Positions 48,413-59,560 of a stretch of 64,000 nucleotides of DNA are shown here, piece after piece. The first letter of the stretch is position 1; every line of letters starts with the position of its first letter. Source of the DNA: Diogma glabrata (lineage: Eukaryota; Arthropoda; Insecta; Diptera; Cylindrotomidae); NCBI GenBank assembly GCA_963693315.1, contig OY856186.1:371220850-371284849 (forward strand). The letters run 5' to 3'. The notes under the pieces are model-generated. The model worked only from the letters and a program-made list of their open reading frames with translations, was not told the origin of the DNA and made no database searches. The translations under genes and the position numbers were made by a program.

Positions 48413-48816
48413 TACATCAATTTATTTATGAATATTATGTTGATGCTTAAGTTTAGGACGTTCGAGGGTTCGATTCACAGACTGACCACTATTTATTTTT
48501 ATTACATTTTTATTATTTTTTTAAAATAACATAAAAATGATTCCTTTTTATTCATAAAAATTCAATTTCACAGCATTTCAATTTATCGATACTGTAGTTA
48601 TTTTAAAATTATATAGACCTAAACATTTCAAATTTATTCCGACAATAATAATAATGTAACTAAGGTAACACAGAAATAACAATTATATATATGTCAAATT
48701 CTTTTTGCCAAAACATTGTTCTGACATTTTTTGCTCTCAGATCAATTTATTATTTGACATTACGTGTTTTATTTGGTCAAAAAAAGTTAGTTTTCACCCT
48801 AAAATAGTATATTAAG

Positions 48817-48930
48817 AAACTAGTTTCATAATCGACGATTTTATCGCACGCAATCTGTTTAGAAAACGACCCGCGCAGCGGGGAGTTTTCTAAAGGATAA
48901 GTGCGATAAAACGTCTTATGAAACGAGTTT
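48817..48930. repeat. GC-rich nested hairpin, copy 1
   Basis: The outer stem pairs AACTAGTTTCATAA with TTATGAAACGAGTT. The middle stem pairs GACGATTTTATCGCAC with GTGCGATAAAACGTC. The inner hairpin 48858-48894 pairs TTTAGAAAAC with GTTTTCTAAA, with facing GA/GA and a CCCGC/GCGGG tip on a GCA loop. A second copy lies at 59150-59258. Confidence 0.85.
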
Positions 48931-50599
48931 TTTATACTATTTTTTCTATTTTGCATTTTTTGTCTTGAAATTTTAAAAAATGTGTATTTGATTAAAAAAT
49001 AGTCAATTTGAAATTTTGTTATTATTACTAATTATTTTAATTTATTATAAATATTTAACACTAATTTAGATATTCTCATTAATTTTATTTACATAATCAT
49101 TCGTTTTAATGTTCACTGACGTTTGTATGACCAATGTGACCAACCTTGAAAGACAAAACTTTGCGTATCGTAATGAAGGCCATTTCGATACGCATTTGGG
49201 TATCGAAATGACTTTATTTTAGACGCAAAATAGAAAAAGATTTTTTTGAATCTAGATTTTTAGCTATAGAGCAAAACATAAAATACAATAAAAAAAAAGA
49301 AATACATATATCTCTCAAAATTAGTAAACAAACAAAACGCCACGCCAAAACGTAAGAACATGTGCTGCATAAATTGACAGCTATACATATGTAAATTTTA
49401 CTATTATTTTAAGTAAAATTTACGTTTTATATGACTTTAATACTCGAAGTGATACGTAATTTTCAAACTATGAAAACGTAAATTTAAAGATGCCTTAGTA
49501 AAAAGCACGTATCATATAAGCAATTTCCAGCATACTTAAGTTAATCTCTTTTGGTAAATAGTGGATTATATATACGCGTGTGTATAAGTATGTTTAGCAC
49601 TATTTGCCATGTAAATTTAGCATTTTTCGACGGTTATGTTTTACAAAATTGTTAAGTAAATGTAACGACCATTAGGTAACTTTGTTTTCATCTTTCAAAA
49701 TTTACTGTTTCAGTAGTAAATTTATTTTCAAAAATTTTACAATTCCAATTTTGCTTTATTAACGTGGCACAGGATAATATTACTTAAATTATCAATACTT
49801 TGCACTAGTAAATTTTAGAAAAACGTACGTTATGTTTACAATTTTGGAGTTATTATAGCGCATAAGTAACAAACGCATCGTTTTTTTCTGAGTGCAGTAA
49901 GTTTGTTAATTATTTCTTATTTTTATTTTATTTAGTCCAAGTTTTGGCATTATTGATGATTTTTCCAATGGTATCATAAAACTCTTTGTCACATAGGCTC
50001 TTATGAAGGTATGGATCCAAGTTTGGATTCGAAAACTAACTTCACCCATACCTGCTTTAGATCACTTGTCATATTTCAAATAGAATAATTTTTGAGCAAC
50101 ATAATAAGTATTTCACCAATTACTGCTAACAAAAAACATCTGGAAATTCTTGAGTAAAGAGGAGATGCAAGATAAAAATTTAAATTATATGCTTTAAGGT
50201 TAATAGCAAGATCCCTCACAACTGTAAGTTTGACAATGCTGTTTTCGATTCTACAATAAATTTGTACTTATAAGTACAAAATATTAAACAATTAAATAGA
50301 TTCAGTCTACAGTTAATTATTACAGTTAAGTATATTATAATTAACTTTTTAAAAAGTTATTAAAAATTCGTGAAGAATGAGAAAATTTTTTGCACAAAAA
50401 AATTTTAAGTTAAGTATAAATGTACTATTATGACGTCGATAATATAATCAAAATAATAATTCAGTTATACCATTAATAACGAATTTATTGTTTAATGAGC
50501 AATATATTATATACAGAATTGATCAGGTAAAAAACTAAATTTTGTATTATTATCCAGTTCAGGACATCGGATAAGATGAGTTTTTTCGATCAGAAACTG

Positions 50600-50910
50600 A
50601 TCGTATGACTGGATCAACGGATAAAGTACTGCACGCTGATCAGTAACTGATCAGATAGCCGGATCAAGGGAAACGGTACTGTACGCTGATCAGGAACTGA
50701 TCAGATAACCGGATCAAGGGAAACGGTACTGTACGCTGATCAGGAACTGATCAGATAGCCGGATCAACGGATAAAGTACTGCACGCTGATCAGTAACTGA
50801 TCAGATAGCCGGATCAAGGGAAACGGTACTGTACGCTGATCAGGAACTGATCAGATAACCGGATCAAGGGAAACGGTACTGTACGCTGATCAGGAACTGA
50901 TCAGATGGCC
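50600..50910. repeat. 50-bp subterminal GATC array in copy B
   Basis: Six units in the order a-b-b-a-b-b, where a contains ACGGATAAAGTACTGCACG and b contains AGGGAAACGGTACTGTACG. Copy A has only a-a-b-b plus a partial unit. Confidence 0.88.
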
Positions 50911-51487
50911 GTATTACGGAAAATCTGATCCGGATCTGATCATAATCCGGGTTCCCTGAACTAATTTCCAGTCGGGTAGGCGTCCATTTTTTCGCCATTT
51001 TTTTAATGATACAATTTAAATGAAAAAAAAAACAGACTTAAAAAAATTTAAATATTTGGCTTAAATATGAAAAATAATATTAATTTTCCACAATTTTCTT
51101 AATATTATATAAAAATAAATTTAAAAATCAGTAAGCCGACATGAGAAATAAATAACAAACAAAAATATATTAAATAATTATAATAATTTTTTTGAATCAC
51201 TGAAACTAATTAATTAAAGAGCCCGTTTGTTAGGTGTTTTTTTATTACTTTCACAAAATAATTTCTTTCGCACATAATTTTAGATGAAAATGAAATGAAA
51301 ATTATCAATTTATTATTACGAAAGTCATATTATATCTTATAAAAAGTTGAATGAAACAGGCCATTTAAAAAATGTCAAACTACTTTTTCACTCTCCATTT
51401 TTATTCTTTGAATTTATAATTCTTAATTATCATCATCATTAAATAAAATTCGTTTCACTTGGTTTTTTATTATTACTACCAACATTG

Positions 51488-51698
51488 CCAACAAACACCG
51501 CGTGCGTCATGGCGTGCTAACACTTTATGCCGTATCTTCGCGCTCGTTGTGCGTACATTTTTTCGCCACTCCATGTCGTCACAAAATGACGGCACTATGA
51601 TAACCACATGCGGATGCAAATTAACGTCCACGTGAAAACATGCCATGACGCACGTGACCACATTGTGCTAACATTGTGCCGCCAAAGTGTTTGTGGGG
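51488..51698. mobile_element. MITE in unit 2
   Basis: Paralogue of 47257-47478 with the same ends and the same array flanks, so it was copied with the array unit and did not insert independently. Confidence 0.65.
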
Positions 51699-53428
51699 AT
51701 TTTTCGAACGTCATTGCGACAAATGAAGATTACGGACGTATTTCGAAGTTGTAAAATGGAAATGTATGTGTGCATTTGTTGTGCATTTGTTATTGAGGCG
51801 TCCATTTTTGCGCCATTTTTTGAATGATACAATTTAAATGGAACAAAATCAGAATTCAAAAAATTTAAATATTTGGCTTAAATATGAAAAATAATATTAA
51901 TAAAATAATATTTTATAAAATAAGTTTAAATAGTAGTAAACCGAAATGAGAAATGACAAACAAAAAAATATTAAACAGATATAATAATTTTTTTGAAACA
52001 CTAAAACTAATTATTTAAAGAGCTCGTTTGTTTTTTGTTATTTTTTCATTACTTTCACAAAATAATTTCTTTCGCACATAATTTTAGATGAACATAATAT
52101 GAAAATTATTTAATTTATTATTACGAAAGTCATATCTATTATATCTTATAAAAAGTTGAATGAACCGTCATTTAAATAAAATTCGTTTCACCTCGTTTCT
52201 TATTATTGGACCAGCTTATTAATATACCAACATTTATAATAAAAAACGAAGTGAAACACGTTAGGGATTTCGCATACTGTCATAATGGCCACAAAATAAA
52301 TAGCAAATGCGTACATTTTGCCACCACATCTGCCGTCACGCTATGATGGCACTATGATAGCAATATGCGGATGCAGATGCACTTGGACGTTCAAGTGACA
52401 ACATGCCATGACGCGCGTGAACGCATTGTGCTAGCATACGGCCGCCACAGTGTTTGTCGGGTTAATAATAAAAAACGAAGTGAAAAACGTGGGCGGGTTG
52501 CCGATTGAATTTAGACAATTCATTAATCGGCCAACAGTCGACAGAACAAGTAATCCGGATCCAATTATCACATGAAAAACACTCGAAAATGAATACCCAA
52601 ATTTATCAACAATATTGCCACGTCAACCATCAAACATGTGAGCGTTTTTTTTTCATACTATGGTCTGATTGAAAATCAGATTCGAAGTCGATTAACGCCT
52701 GATCATTTGAATATGCTACTTTCCTTAAGATCAGTTGCAGAAAATATGTGGTTTTCATAAGTTGATTGTCTAAAATTTATTTTGAATAAATGCATATCAA
52801 TGATATATAAATTTAAATTTTTTCAGTTAAAGCTAGTTTTCTTAACATCGATTAAAATCGAAAAAATCGACTCCTGCAGCCGGAGAATCGATTCTGAGAA
52901 TCGAAATGTATAAAATTGAAGTAGGAATCGAGAATCGATTTTTCTATAGATCTTTCCATTCCTATGATGCACTTCGACGTCCAGGTGACCACATGCTATG
53001 ACGCGAGTGAGTCCATTGTGCTAGCATTGAGCCGCCACAGTGTTTGTTGGGTGGTTTAATGTCGATCGACTATGCCAAAGTGTTTTTTATCTTTTCTTTT
53101 TATAAAAATGAGAATGCCGGAAACCGAACATGTACAAGAAAAATTGAAAAGAACCCAATAAAAACAACAAAATGGATTATTTTTGTATTTTGAATTGAAA
53201 TTTCAAATTATACTTTTTTATATATTTCTTAACAACGCTTTGATATGAACTCAGAAGGCATAATTCTGCAATGCGTAGTCCTTTGAGTGAGTGCAAGTGG
53301 AAAATAAATCGAAGTCAACAGCCATTAAATATAAGTCCAGTTGTGATCGGTAAGTCCGAGTCCAGTCTGTTCAGATTAAGACACTGGAATTTTTGAAGAA
53401 ATATATATAAGGGAAGTTCCATGTCTAC

Positions 53429-54282
53429 TGAAACACTGCTCCAGACATTTTTTGGGGACATGAAAAAAAACGCTCTAAAGTTTAAATTTTTTGTGTTGAC
53501 GAGAGCTATCGACTACCGTGTGGCGTTTTAACAAATTTCAAGATGGCCACATTAAAACGGTCGCTGTTTTGATCTAAATAATAGAACCATAAGTGCAATT
53601 TGGCTTTCAACAACAAGTAAAGATGATACGTAGTTTTATATGCCGTATGGTGTTGAAGTTTTTTCTTCAAGATGACGTCTCGAAAATATGGAAAATGTCG
53701 ATTTTGCTAGATTTCGTTTTTTTTTATCGCAGCCAACACGAATTTAAGATGTCAAAAGATGCGTTCTTGGGCTTAAAATGTAAGTAATAATACGTAGTTT
53801 CAAACGCTGTATGGAGTTCAAGATTTTTATTCAAAATGGCGCCTCGAAAAATGGAAAATGACGATTTTGCAAGATTGAAAAAAACGCTCTAAGGTTTAAA
53901 TTCTTTGTGTTGACGAGAACTATTGAATATCGTGTGGCCTTTTAAAAAAATTCAAAATAACGACCTTTAAACGGCCGCTGTTTTGGTTCAAATAACAGAA
54001 TCACAAGTGGAATTTGGCTGCCAAAACAAATTTAAGTTATTACAAAATGCGTTCCTAGGCTTAAAATGTTAGTAATCATAAGTAGTTTCAAATGCCGTAT
54101 GGTGTTGAAGATTTTTTCAAAATGGCAGCTCGAAAATAAGGAAAATGGCGATTTTCTGAAATTTTTCAAAACGCCACACTGACATGGTATTCGATAGCTC
54201 TCGTCAACACAAAAATATAACGTTTATAACGCCTTATAACGTTTTTTGCATGTCCCTCAAAAATGTCTGGATCAGTATTTCA
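53429..54282. mobile_element. 854-bp TIR element with internal duplication
   Basis: Left end TGAAACACTGCTCCAGACAT and right end ATGTCTGGATCAGTATTTCA are inverted, and similarity extends about 100 bp inward (GTGTTGACGAGAGCTATCGA). The interior repeats with a period of about 410 bp (AAAACGCTCTAA at 53469 and 53882). Phe/Lys-rich frames such as 53593-53787 are not supported as genes. Confidence 0.8.
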
Positions 54283-55090
54283 AAAATGTTTCTCGGCTTG
54301 ACCACGCAACAACTACTGATAAAGTTTCTAGTTACATAACCAGTAGGCTAGGCATTGATAAATTTTACATTAGCCATAAAGAAATAGTTGCTGAAGCTAG
54401 AGACAGATCTTCACATTAATTTATTTCTTTTGAAGTTGGTTTTGTGGATGATCATATAAATGTGGTATCAGCATTATCATTCTGGCCTCTTGGAATTCCT
54501 AATTTTTACTTAAATAATATAATTTATTATTATCAATGCTATTGAATTCTATTGGTTTTTGGTCAATTCACATTCACCCTGTATTATGACTAACTTGTGT
54601 CACCGCTAATTTAGAACCCACTTTTATAACTGTTAATTCAAAACGTACTTGTATCGCTGTTAATTTAAAACTGAACTGACTATGCCTATCGCAACCTCTT
54701 ATGTATACTAGACGAAACAATAGCAATATCTCTATAACATTCTCGAGTACAAACCCACCTGTCAACAACAGAAACATAATAACACGATCATAAAATGTTC
54801 ATACATGTGTGAAACCTATTCTTTCTAATTTGTTTATTTATGGTAGAAAAACCATAGACTAACTTAGTTTTGTTTTATTTTCTTATTAGATAAACAACAA
54901 TTTCCTGTTGCATATTATTTTGTTATCTTTCAATATTTATTCAGGTGTTTTATATTCTTTTAGTACAACTATTTTCTTTAAAGAGTATTTTCCAGAACGA
55001 TATTTTTTATTACATCGTGCTCAATTAGTGTAAGGCCAGCATTATAGAACACTTTTGAGAAGTTGCTGGATGTACATATATTTTACCTCC
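54283..55090. other. No gene recognised
   Basis: AT-rich with moderate-GC patches. The minus frame at 54574-54777 contains a short repeat (QVRFELTVIKVGSKLAV) without a known domain. Confidence 0.4.
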
Positions 55091-55096
55091 AAATAG

Positions 55097-55176
55097 GGAT
55101 TGCAATCCCACGATTAGCGTTTTATGAATTCCGGAACTACGGCATTCATAAAGCGCTAGTCCCGTGATTGCAATCC
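55097..55176. repeat. Imperfect hairpin with 36-bp arms
   Basis: Arm 55097-55132 (GGATTGCAATCCCACGATTA...) pairs with 55141-55176 with about five mismatches. The loop is 8 nt. The terminal GGATTGCAATCC is itself palindromic. Confidence 0.8.
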
Positions 55177-56639
55177 TTATCTCCAAAGCAAAGCTCCATT
55201 TGCAATCTGAATTTGGAACTTTTCATACTACAGCAATCACACTTCTGCAACTAACTGATGCTATTGAAAAGAGACTAAATCTTAAATTTGACTGAACGTT
55301 CAATAATAGTCAACTTCAGTTAAAAAATTTCTAGAACACTTCGTTTAAAGCTAGGGATACCTGAGAGTTCAATTTTGGGATTCCATATTTTTTGGAAATA
55401 CGCAAGGTATTTGATAAAATTAACAAAGATTTAGTCATATATCAATGGTCTTCTCAAAATCAAGTATGTACTATTCATTACAAAAACAACGAATAATATT
55501 AATGTCTTTCCACTATTTCTTAGTGATGTCCAGCTCGTAGTTAGCAGGTCCGCTATATATCTGAGTCTCATCATGAATAATTCCTTAACTTGGTCTGACC
55601 CTATATCCGAGGTCTGCAGAATTTTGCTCTGTATCGCCGAAGTTGTTAAGTAGCATAACTCCAGTTCGATTATCACTGGTTAGAAACTTGATAATTCCGT
55701 ACTTTAAGTACTGATAACCATTCTGTGCTGATCAGAATCAATTTATAATGAAGGAATCTCAAACCACGAAATGTAGTGTACATTCCGAGCAAGCTCTATG
55801 AACTATTTAGGTATTATTTACTATTATTTTGGCTTACCAATTCCACTCCCAAGTACAATATTTTCCCAATTAAACTTGGCATTCATAACAAATCTCTAAA
55901 ATTACAAAATATAAAAACTAATAACAAAAGAAAATTTTTTTTAAATCAATTATTAGACAGACACGCATAACAGATAATTAAGCGAAATTCAACAAATTGG
56001 TTATGTATTTTGCTGCAAATTACAAATTCATAAATCATTTTTTTTTTAATTTATTCATTATAATTTGCTTGAATTGATAAAAAAAAACAATTCACAATAA
56101 GCCACAACAAACTCTGAACAATATTTAACTATTACAATCTTTGCAATAAATAAATGAACTCAACTGTTTTGACATTCGCGGTTTTAGAAAAGAATTGAAC
56201 TTTTTTTTTAATAAAAGATTTTATTTTTTGTGTTGATATTGGTACGTGTTGGTAATTTTAAACATAATTTTTTTATCTAACGGCGTCAAATATTTTTGTT
56301 TGAATATTTGTGAAACATGATTTTAGTTTTAAATCTTGGAAATGTAGGAACACTCATTTAAATTATTATAATTCTGAGATTTTTTTGATAATTGCCGATT
56401 CCTCTATTTTATGAACAATAATAGAAGTCAAAAATACCTGGTTTGAAGTCCTTCAAAATATCCATTGGTAGTAACAACACAATTCTAAGCAAATCTTACC
56501 TGAAACATAAAATTAAAAATCATTAGAATCGTAATTATATTGCTGCTGGGTGACCAACCCTCGCAGCTGGGATGGAAAAATATTGACAATTGTGCTAAGA
56601 GCTGTAAATCGATTATCAGAACTTAAATTTACAATTTAA
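55177..56639. other. No gene recognised
   Basis: The minus frame at 55431-55676 (81 residues) has mixed composition, with MRLRYIADLLTTSWTSLRN, but I recognise no family. The remainder is AT-rich. Confidence 0.4.
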
Positions 56640-57130
56640 AAAAAAAATTAGTCATTCGGGTGACCCCACTTTGTTCAAAATCGCTAGCAAAATAATCAGT
56701 TTCCTGTTACAAATCCATACCTTCTATCAATGTTTTATTAACATTTATTCATTAACGAAAATATAGTTTCTAAAGTCCCAAACACATATATTCCTAATTA
56801 GACCAAATATTTTATTTGCAACGGGTTCACATAATAATAAAATATAGATGCTAAAGCCTTAAACTCCAAGGTGCAAAGACTTCGGTCTGTGCGAAAAGTT
56901 TCAAAAACAGGTTTTAGGAGAAAACTGACGACTGACTTAAAAAATAATTTTTAAAAAAAATAAATAAAATACAAAAAAATAAATTAAAAAAGAAGTTGTT
57001 GAAAAAAAGTCGTGAGGGAGACTCTCTCACTTTGTTTAATTTTGTCTAAAAGTTGTCAGTACTATACGAAACCACACCAAAAGTCGATGTACCATGTTTT
57101 CATTAAGTTCGAATGACAGGATTTATTATA
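56640..57130. repeat. F1-related fragment
   Basis: Contains GGGTGACCCCACTTTGTTCAAA and later GACTTCGGTCTGTG at 56878, both family hallmarks. It directly precedes a Gypsy pol fragment. Confidence 0.6.
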
Positions 57131-57185
57131 ATTTAAAATAAACATTTATTCGGTATAATATCTTCCTTTTCAAAATTTTAGAACT

Positions 57186-58140
57186 CTGGGAAATTGTACT
57201 TAAGTACCGAGAGCCATCAAAATCAGATGGCAATCAGATCCGTTCTTTTCTGGGTATAGCGAGATGGTATCAACGATTTATTCCTAATTATTTATCCGTA
57301 ACAAGTCAACAATTATGTTGTCTTATGATACCTGCAAACAGACAAAGGCCTCGAACCAGATTTTACGTCTACCGATGTAATTTCAGTTCGTAACAGGACG
57401 TCCATGGCACAGACTCTATATAGTTTTTTTGGGACTGTATCCTCCATAAAAACTCGGGAATACGGTGATATTAATTGTCCTTGATCATTTCACTAAGTTT
57501 GGATTACTTAAACCTCTTCGGAATGCAAACTCACCTAAGGTGAACGGCGAACGCCTTCCTGAAGAATGATGTATTCTTCACAAATACATGGAGTGCTAGA
57601 GTTTCTACACAGCGACAACTGTAAACAGTGGTTAAGTAAATCTTTTCAGCACTTGTTATCGAACTTCAATATTCAGCATGTTAGAAGTGAAGTTTACAGT
57701 CCTCAGAATAACGCATCTAAAGGTTAATAAATACGTCCTCGCAGTCATACGAGTGTAAGTGAAGGGTCAACTCAGAACATGGGATTCTCATCTGCGGGAA
57801 ATAGTTTATGCTTTACGAAACGCTGTGAATGGTTTCACTCAATACTCGCCGTATTATTTGTTGTATGGACAGCATCCAATTACAGATGGGAAAACCTATC
57901 AACTTATGAAATCCCTTCTCATTCTCAATGAGACTGCTAACGATGAATTGGATCGTTCGGACCATCTGCCATACCTGGGAGTCTTTTTCAAGCAAATCTT
58001 AAATCAGAGTTTGAAAAATCACAGCATCAGTATAACCTGCGAGCTCGTATTAGGACATTTTCACCTCAACAGCGTGTCTTCGTGCGGCAATATCATTTGA
58101 ATGATGCAGTAAATAAGTTTTTCCGCAAAATTGGATATTA
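57186..58140 (+). pseudogene. Gypsy pol fragment (RT connection plus integrase)
   Basis: Same lineage as the element at 27.5-33.3 kb. It begins in the RT connection (IRSFLGIARWYQRFIPNYLS). After a deletion that removes RNase H it continues with integrase: LIVLDHFTKFGLLKPLRN with the first catalytic Asp, LHSDNCKQWLSKSF with the second, and VYSPQNNASKG, where Lys replaces the third catalytic residue Glu. After stops and a frame change come WDSHLREIVYALRNAVN and LLYGQHPI. Another change gives the C-terminal domain YNLRARIRTFSPQQRVFV. There are several stops and at least three frame changes. It is flanked upstream by an F1-related repeat, and no LTR is visible. Confidence 0.85.
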
Positions 58141-58812
58141 AAACGTTTTAAGGATATTAAGGATAACGTTTTAAGGAATTTAAGGATATTAAAACGTTAT
58201 CATTTTGTATTGTTTCATACAGATTCCTGCATCTAGTTTTCGTTCACTGGGGTTCACACTGTTTTAGATCTGGTTGTCAGTTCCTGTTCGTTTACTGATC
58301 CCGAGTAAACGCGTTGTTTAAATCTAATTTAGTAATCTCAGAATTCATCTTCGTTGCGTCATTCTTTTCTGGTTTAAATTTCCAGTAATAGAAGTTTTAC
58401 ACTTTTACTTGCATTTAATTCAGATGGTGTAACGACGCACAGTCTAAATCCACATTCCATAAACAACGTAGAGTATCATCCTCGTTAATTAAAACAAAGT
58501 TGTACTAACGAAGAGAAGAAAAAAACGAAAGTGGGAACAAAAAGTAAAAATTGGAATGATTAGCGAAGGTTTAATATGTAACAGTGATATTTAATTTGAT
58601 AATGAATAAAATCGGTTGACTTTTGTTTTTTTTTTTTTCAATTTTGTTTAATGATGTTAAAATAGTCATTTAAGATTTTGAGGCCATTACCCAAAAGTCA
58701 ACCATCACTAATCACCAAGGGATCGGGTCCGAAAGAAAAAGAAGTTTTGAAGTTTATTTTTAATTAATTTTGGTTTTGTTCTTTTTATGAAATTTTCTTT
58801 TCATATATATAT
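58141..58812. other. No gene recognised
   Basis: A short direct repeat of AAACGTTTTAAGGATATTAA-like sequence lies at 58140-58200. The rest is AT-rich up to the TIR element. Confidence 0.45.
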
Positions 58813-59149
58813 CACGGTTCGCCTACCATGAATTTAAATAAAAAGTCAGCCAACATGAAATATTTTTTCCTAGCAGTCTTCTTTGGGTTGAATAGAACAA
58901 AACTCAACCGTTTTTGAAATAGGTTGCCGTTGGGGATTTCATGATATCTCGCAAAAACGGATTTTTGACCGATTTTAATAATTATGTAAATAAAATTAAT
59001 AAGAATATCTAAATTAGTGTTAAATATTTTAATTAATTAAAATAATTAGTAATAATAACAAAATTTCAAATTGACTATTTTTTAATAAAATACATATTTT
59101 TTAAAATTTCAAGACAAAAAATGCAAAATAGAAAAAATAGTATAAAAAA

Positions 59150-59258
59150 TTCGTTTCATAAGACGTTTTATCGCACTTATCCTTTAGAAAACTCCCCGCT
59201 GCGCGGGTCGTTCTAAACAGATTGCGTGCGATAAAATCGTCGATTATGAAACTAGTTT
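59150..59258. repeat. GC-rich nested hairpin, copy 2
   Basis: Inverted copy of 48817-48930, embedded in about 300 bp of shared sequence (58975-59275 against 48800-49110). The inner stem has lost two A residues on one side, while the CCCGC/GCGGG tip is kept. Confidence 0.85.
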
Positions 59259-59361
59259 CTCAATATACTATTTTGACATTGAAACATTCATTTAGATTTG
59301 AAAATTAATAAATTGCATTAAAATTAAAAAGGGAACCCATGACATAAACCGAACAAAAATT

Positions 59362-59560
59362 TGTCTATTTTGTACAAAAAACCGAAAACAAAATTTGAAA
59401 TTCAAGGTGCTATCCAATCAAAAATGTCGAGGTATTTTCCGAATTTCAACAAAGAGGACATAAGATTACCGAAAGTTCTATGCAACGCATGTAGACAAAA
59501 ACTTTTTTATCCATACAACGATAATTGTTTAAGTAAATTGTCGATTCCTGACTACTTTTT
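59362..59560 (+). pseudogene. CxxC...CxxC protein remnant
   Basis: Starting at 59359 one frame gives ICLFC. After a one-base frame change the other frame gives KTKFEIQG, a segment with MSRYFPNFNKEDIRLP, then KVLCNACRQKLFYPYND. Two CxxC pairs about 36 residues apart suggest a zinc-binding domain of the kind found at the N terminus of some transposon or DNA-binding proteins. I cannot name the family. It lies inside the TIR element, so it is probably the first part of that element's protein. The downstream frame degenerates into a TTTTATTTTA simple repeat (59575-59630). No ATG is needed for this reading; the open frame starts with TTG. Confidence 0.5.

Larger units (their letters stand above)
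48000..49894. mobile_element. Nested 1,895-bp TIR element (CACTCAGAAAAAA ends)
   Basis: Starts CACTCAGAAAAAAAAGATAG and ends in TTTTTTTCTGAGTG. Copy A has the uninterrupted site (TTTAAACAGTAAG in this orientation), so boundaries are firm, and no target duplication can be read from the comparison. The interior holds a tRNA-like segment (48339-48412), the GC-rich hairpin region (48800-49110) and repeated AAGTAAATTTAC-type motifs. No protein. In style it resembles 30069-31813. Confidence 0.85.
47572..50976 (-). mobile_element. TA-flanked DNA transposon, copy B (CCCGACT family)
   Basis: Inverted relative to copy A, with TA at 47570-47571 and 50977-50978. The left terminus has lost three bases (CCCGACTAATTAG). 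Unit 2 of the host array reads TTTGTTATTGAGGCGTCC, and here TTTGTTATTTA and TAGGCGTCC flank the element, so the paralogous site is the empty target apart from one base. It is longer than A because of the nested element 48000-49894. It lacks the nested CCCGAGC element. No transposase. Confidence 0.9.
47257..53051. repeat. Diverged tandem array of about 0.6-0.8 kb units
   Basis: The segment ATTGTGCCGCCACAGTGTTTG recurs near 47451, 51673, 52434 and 53030. Subtracting copy B, the first spacing is about 0.8 kb. Units 1 and 2 match for most of their length, including GGCGTCCATTTTT and ATATTTGGCTTAAATATGA; units 3 and 4 are partial. Copy B is inserted in unit 1. Confidence 0.75.
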
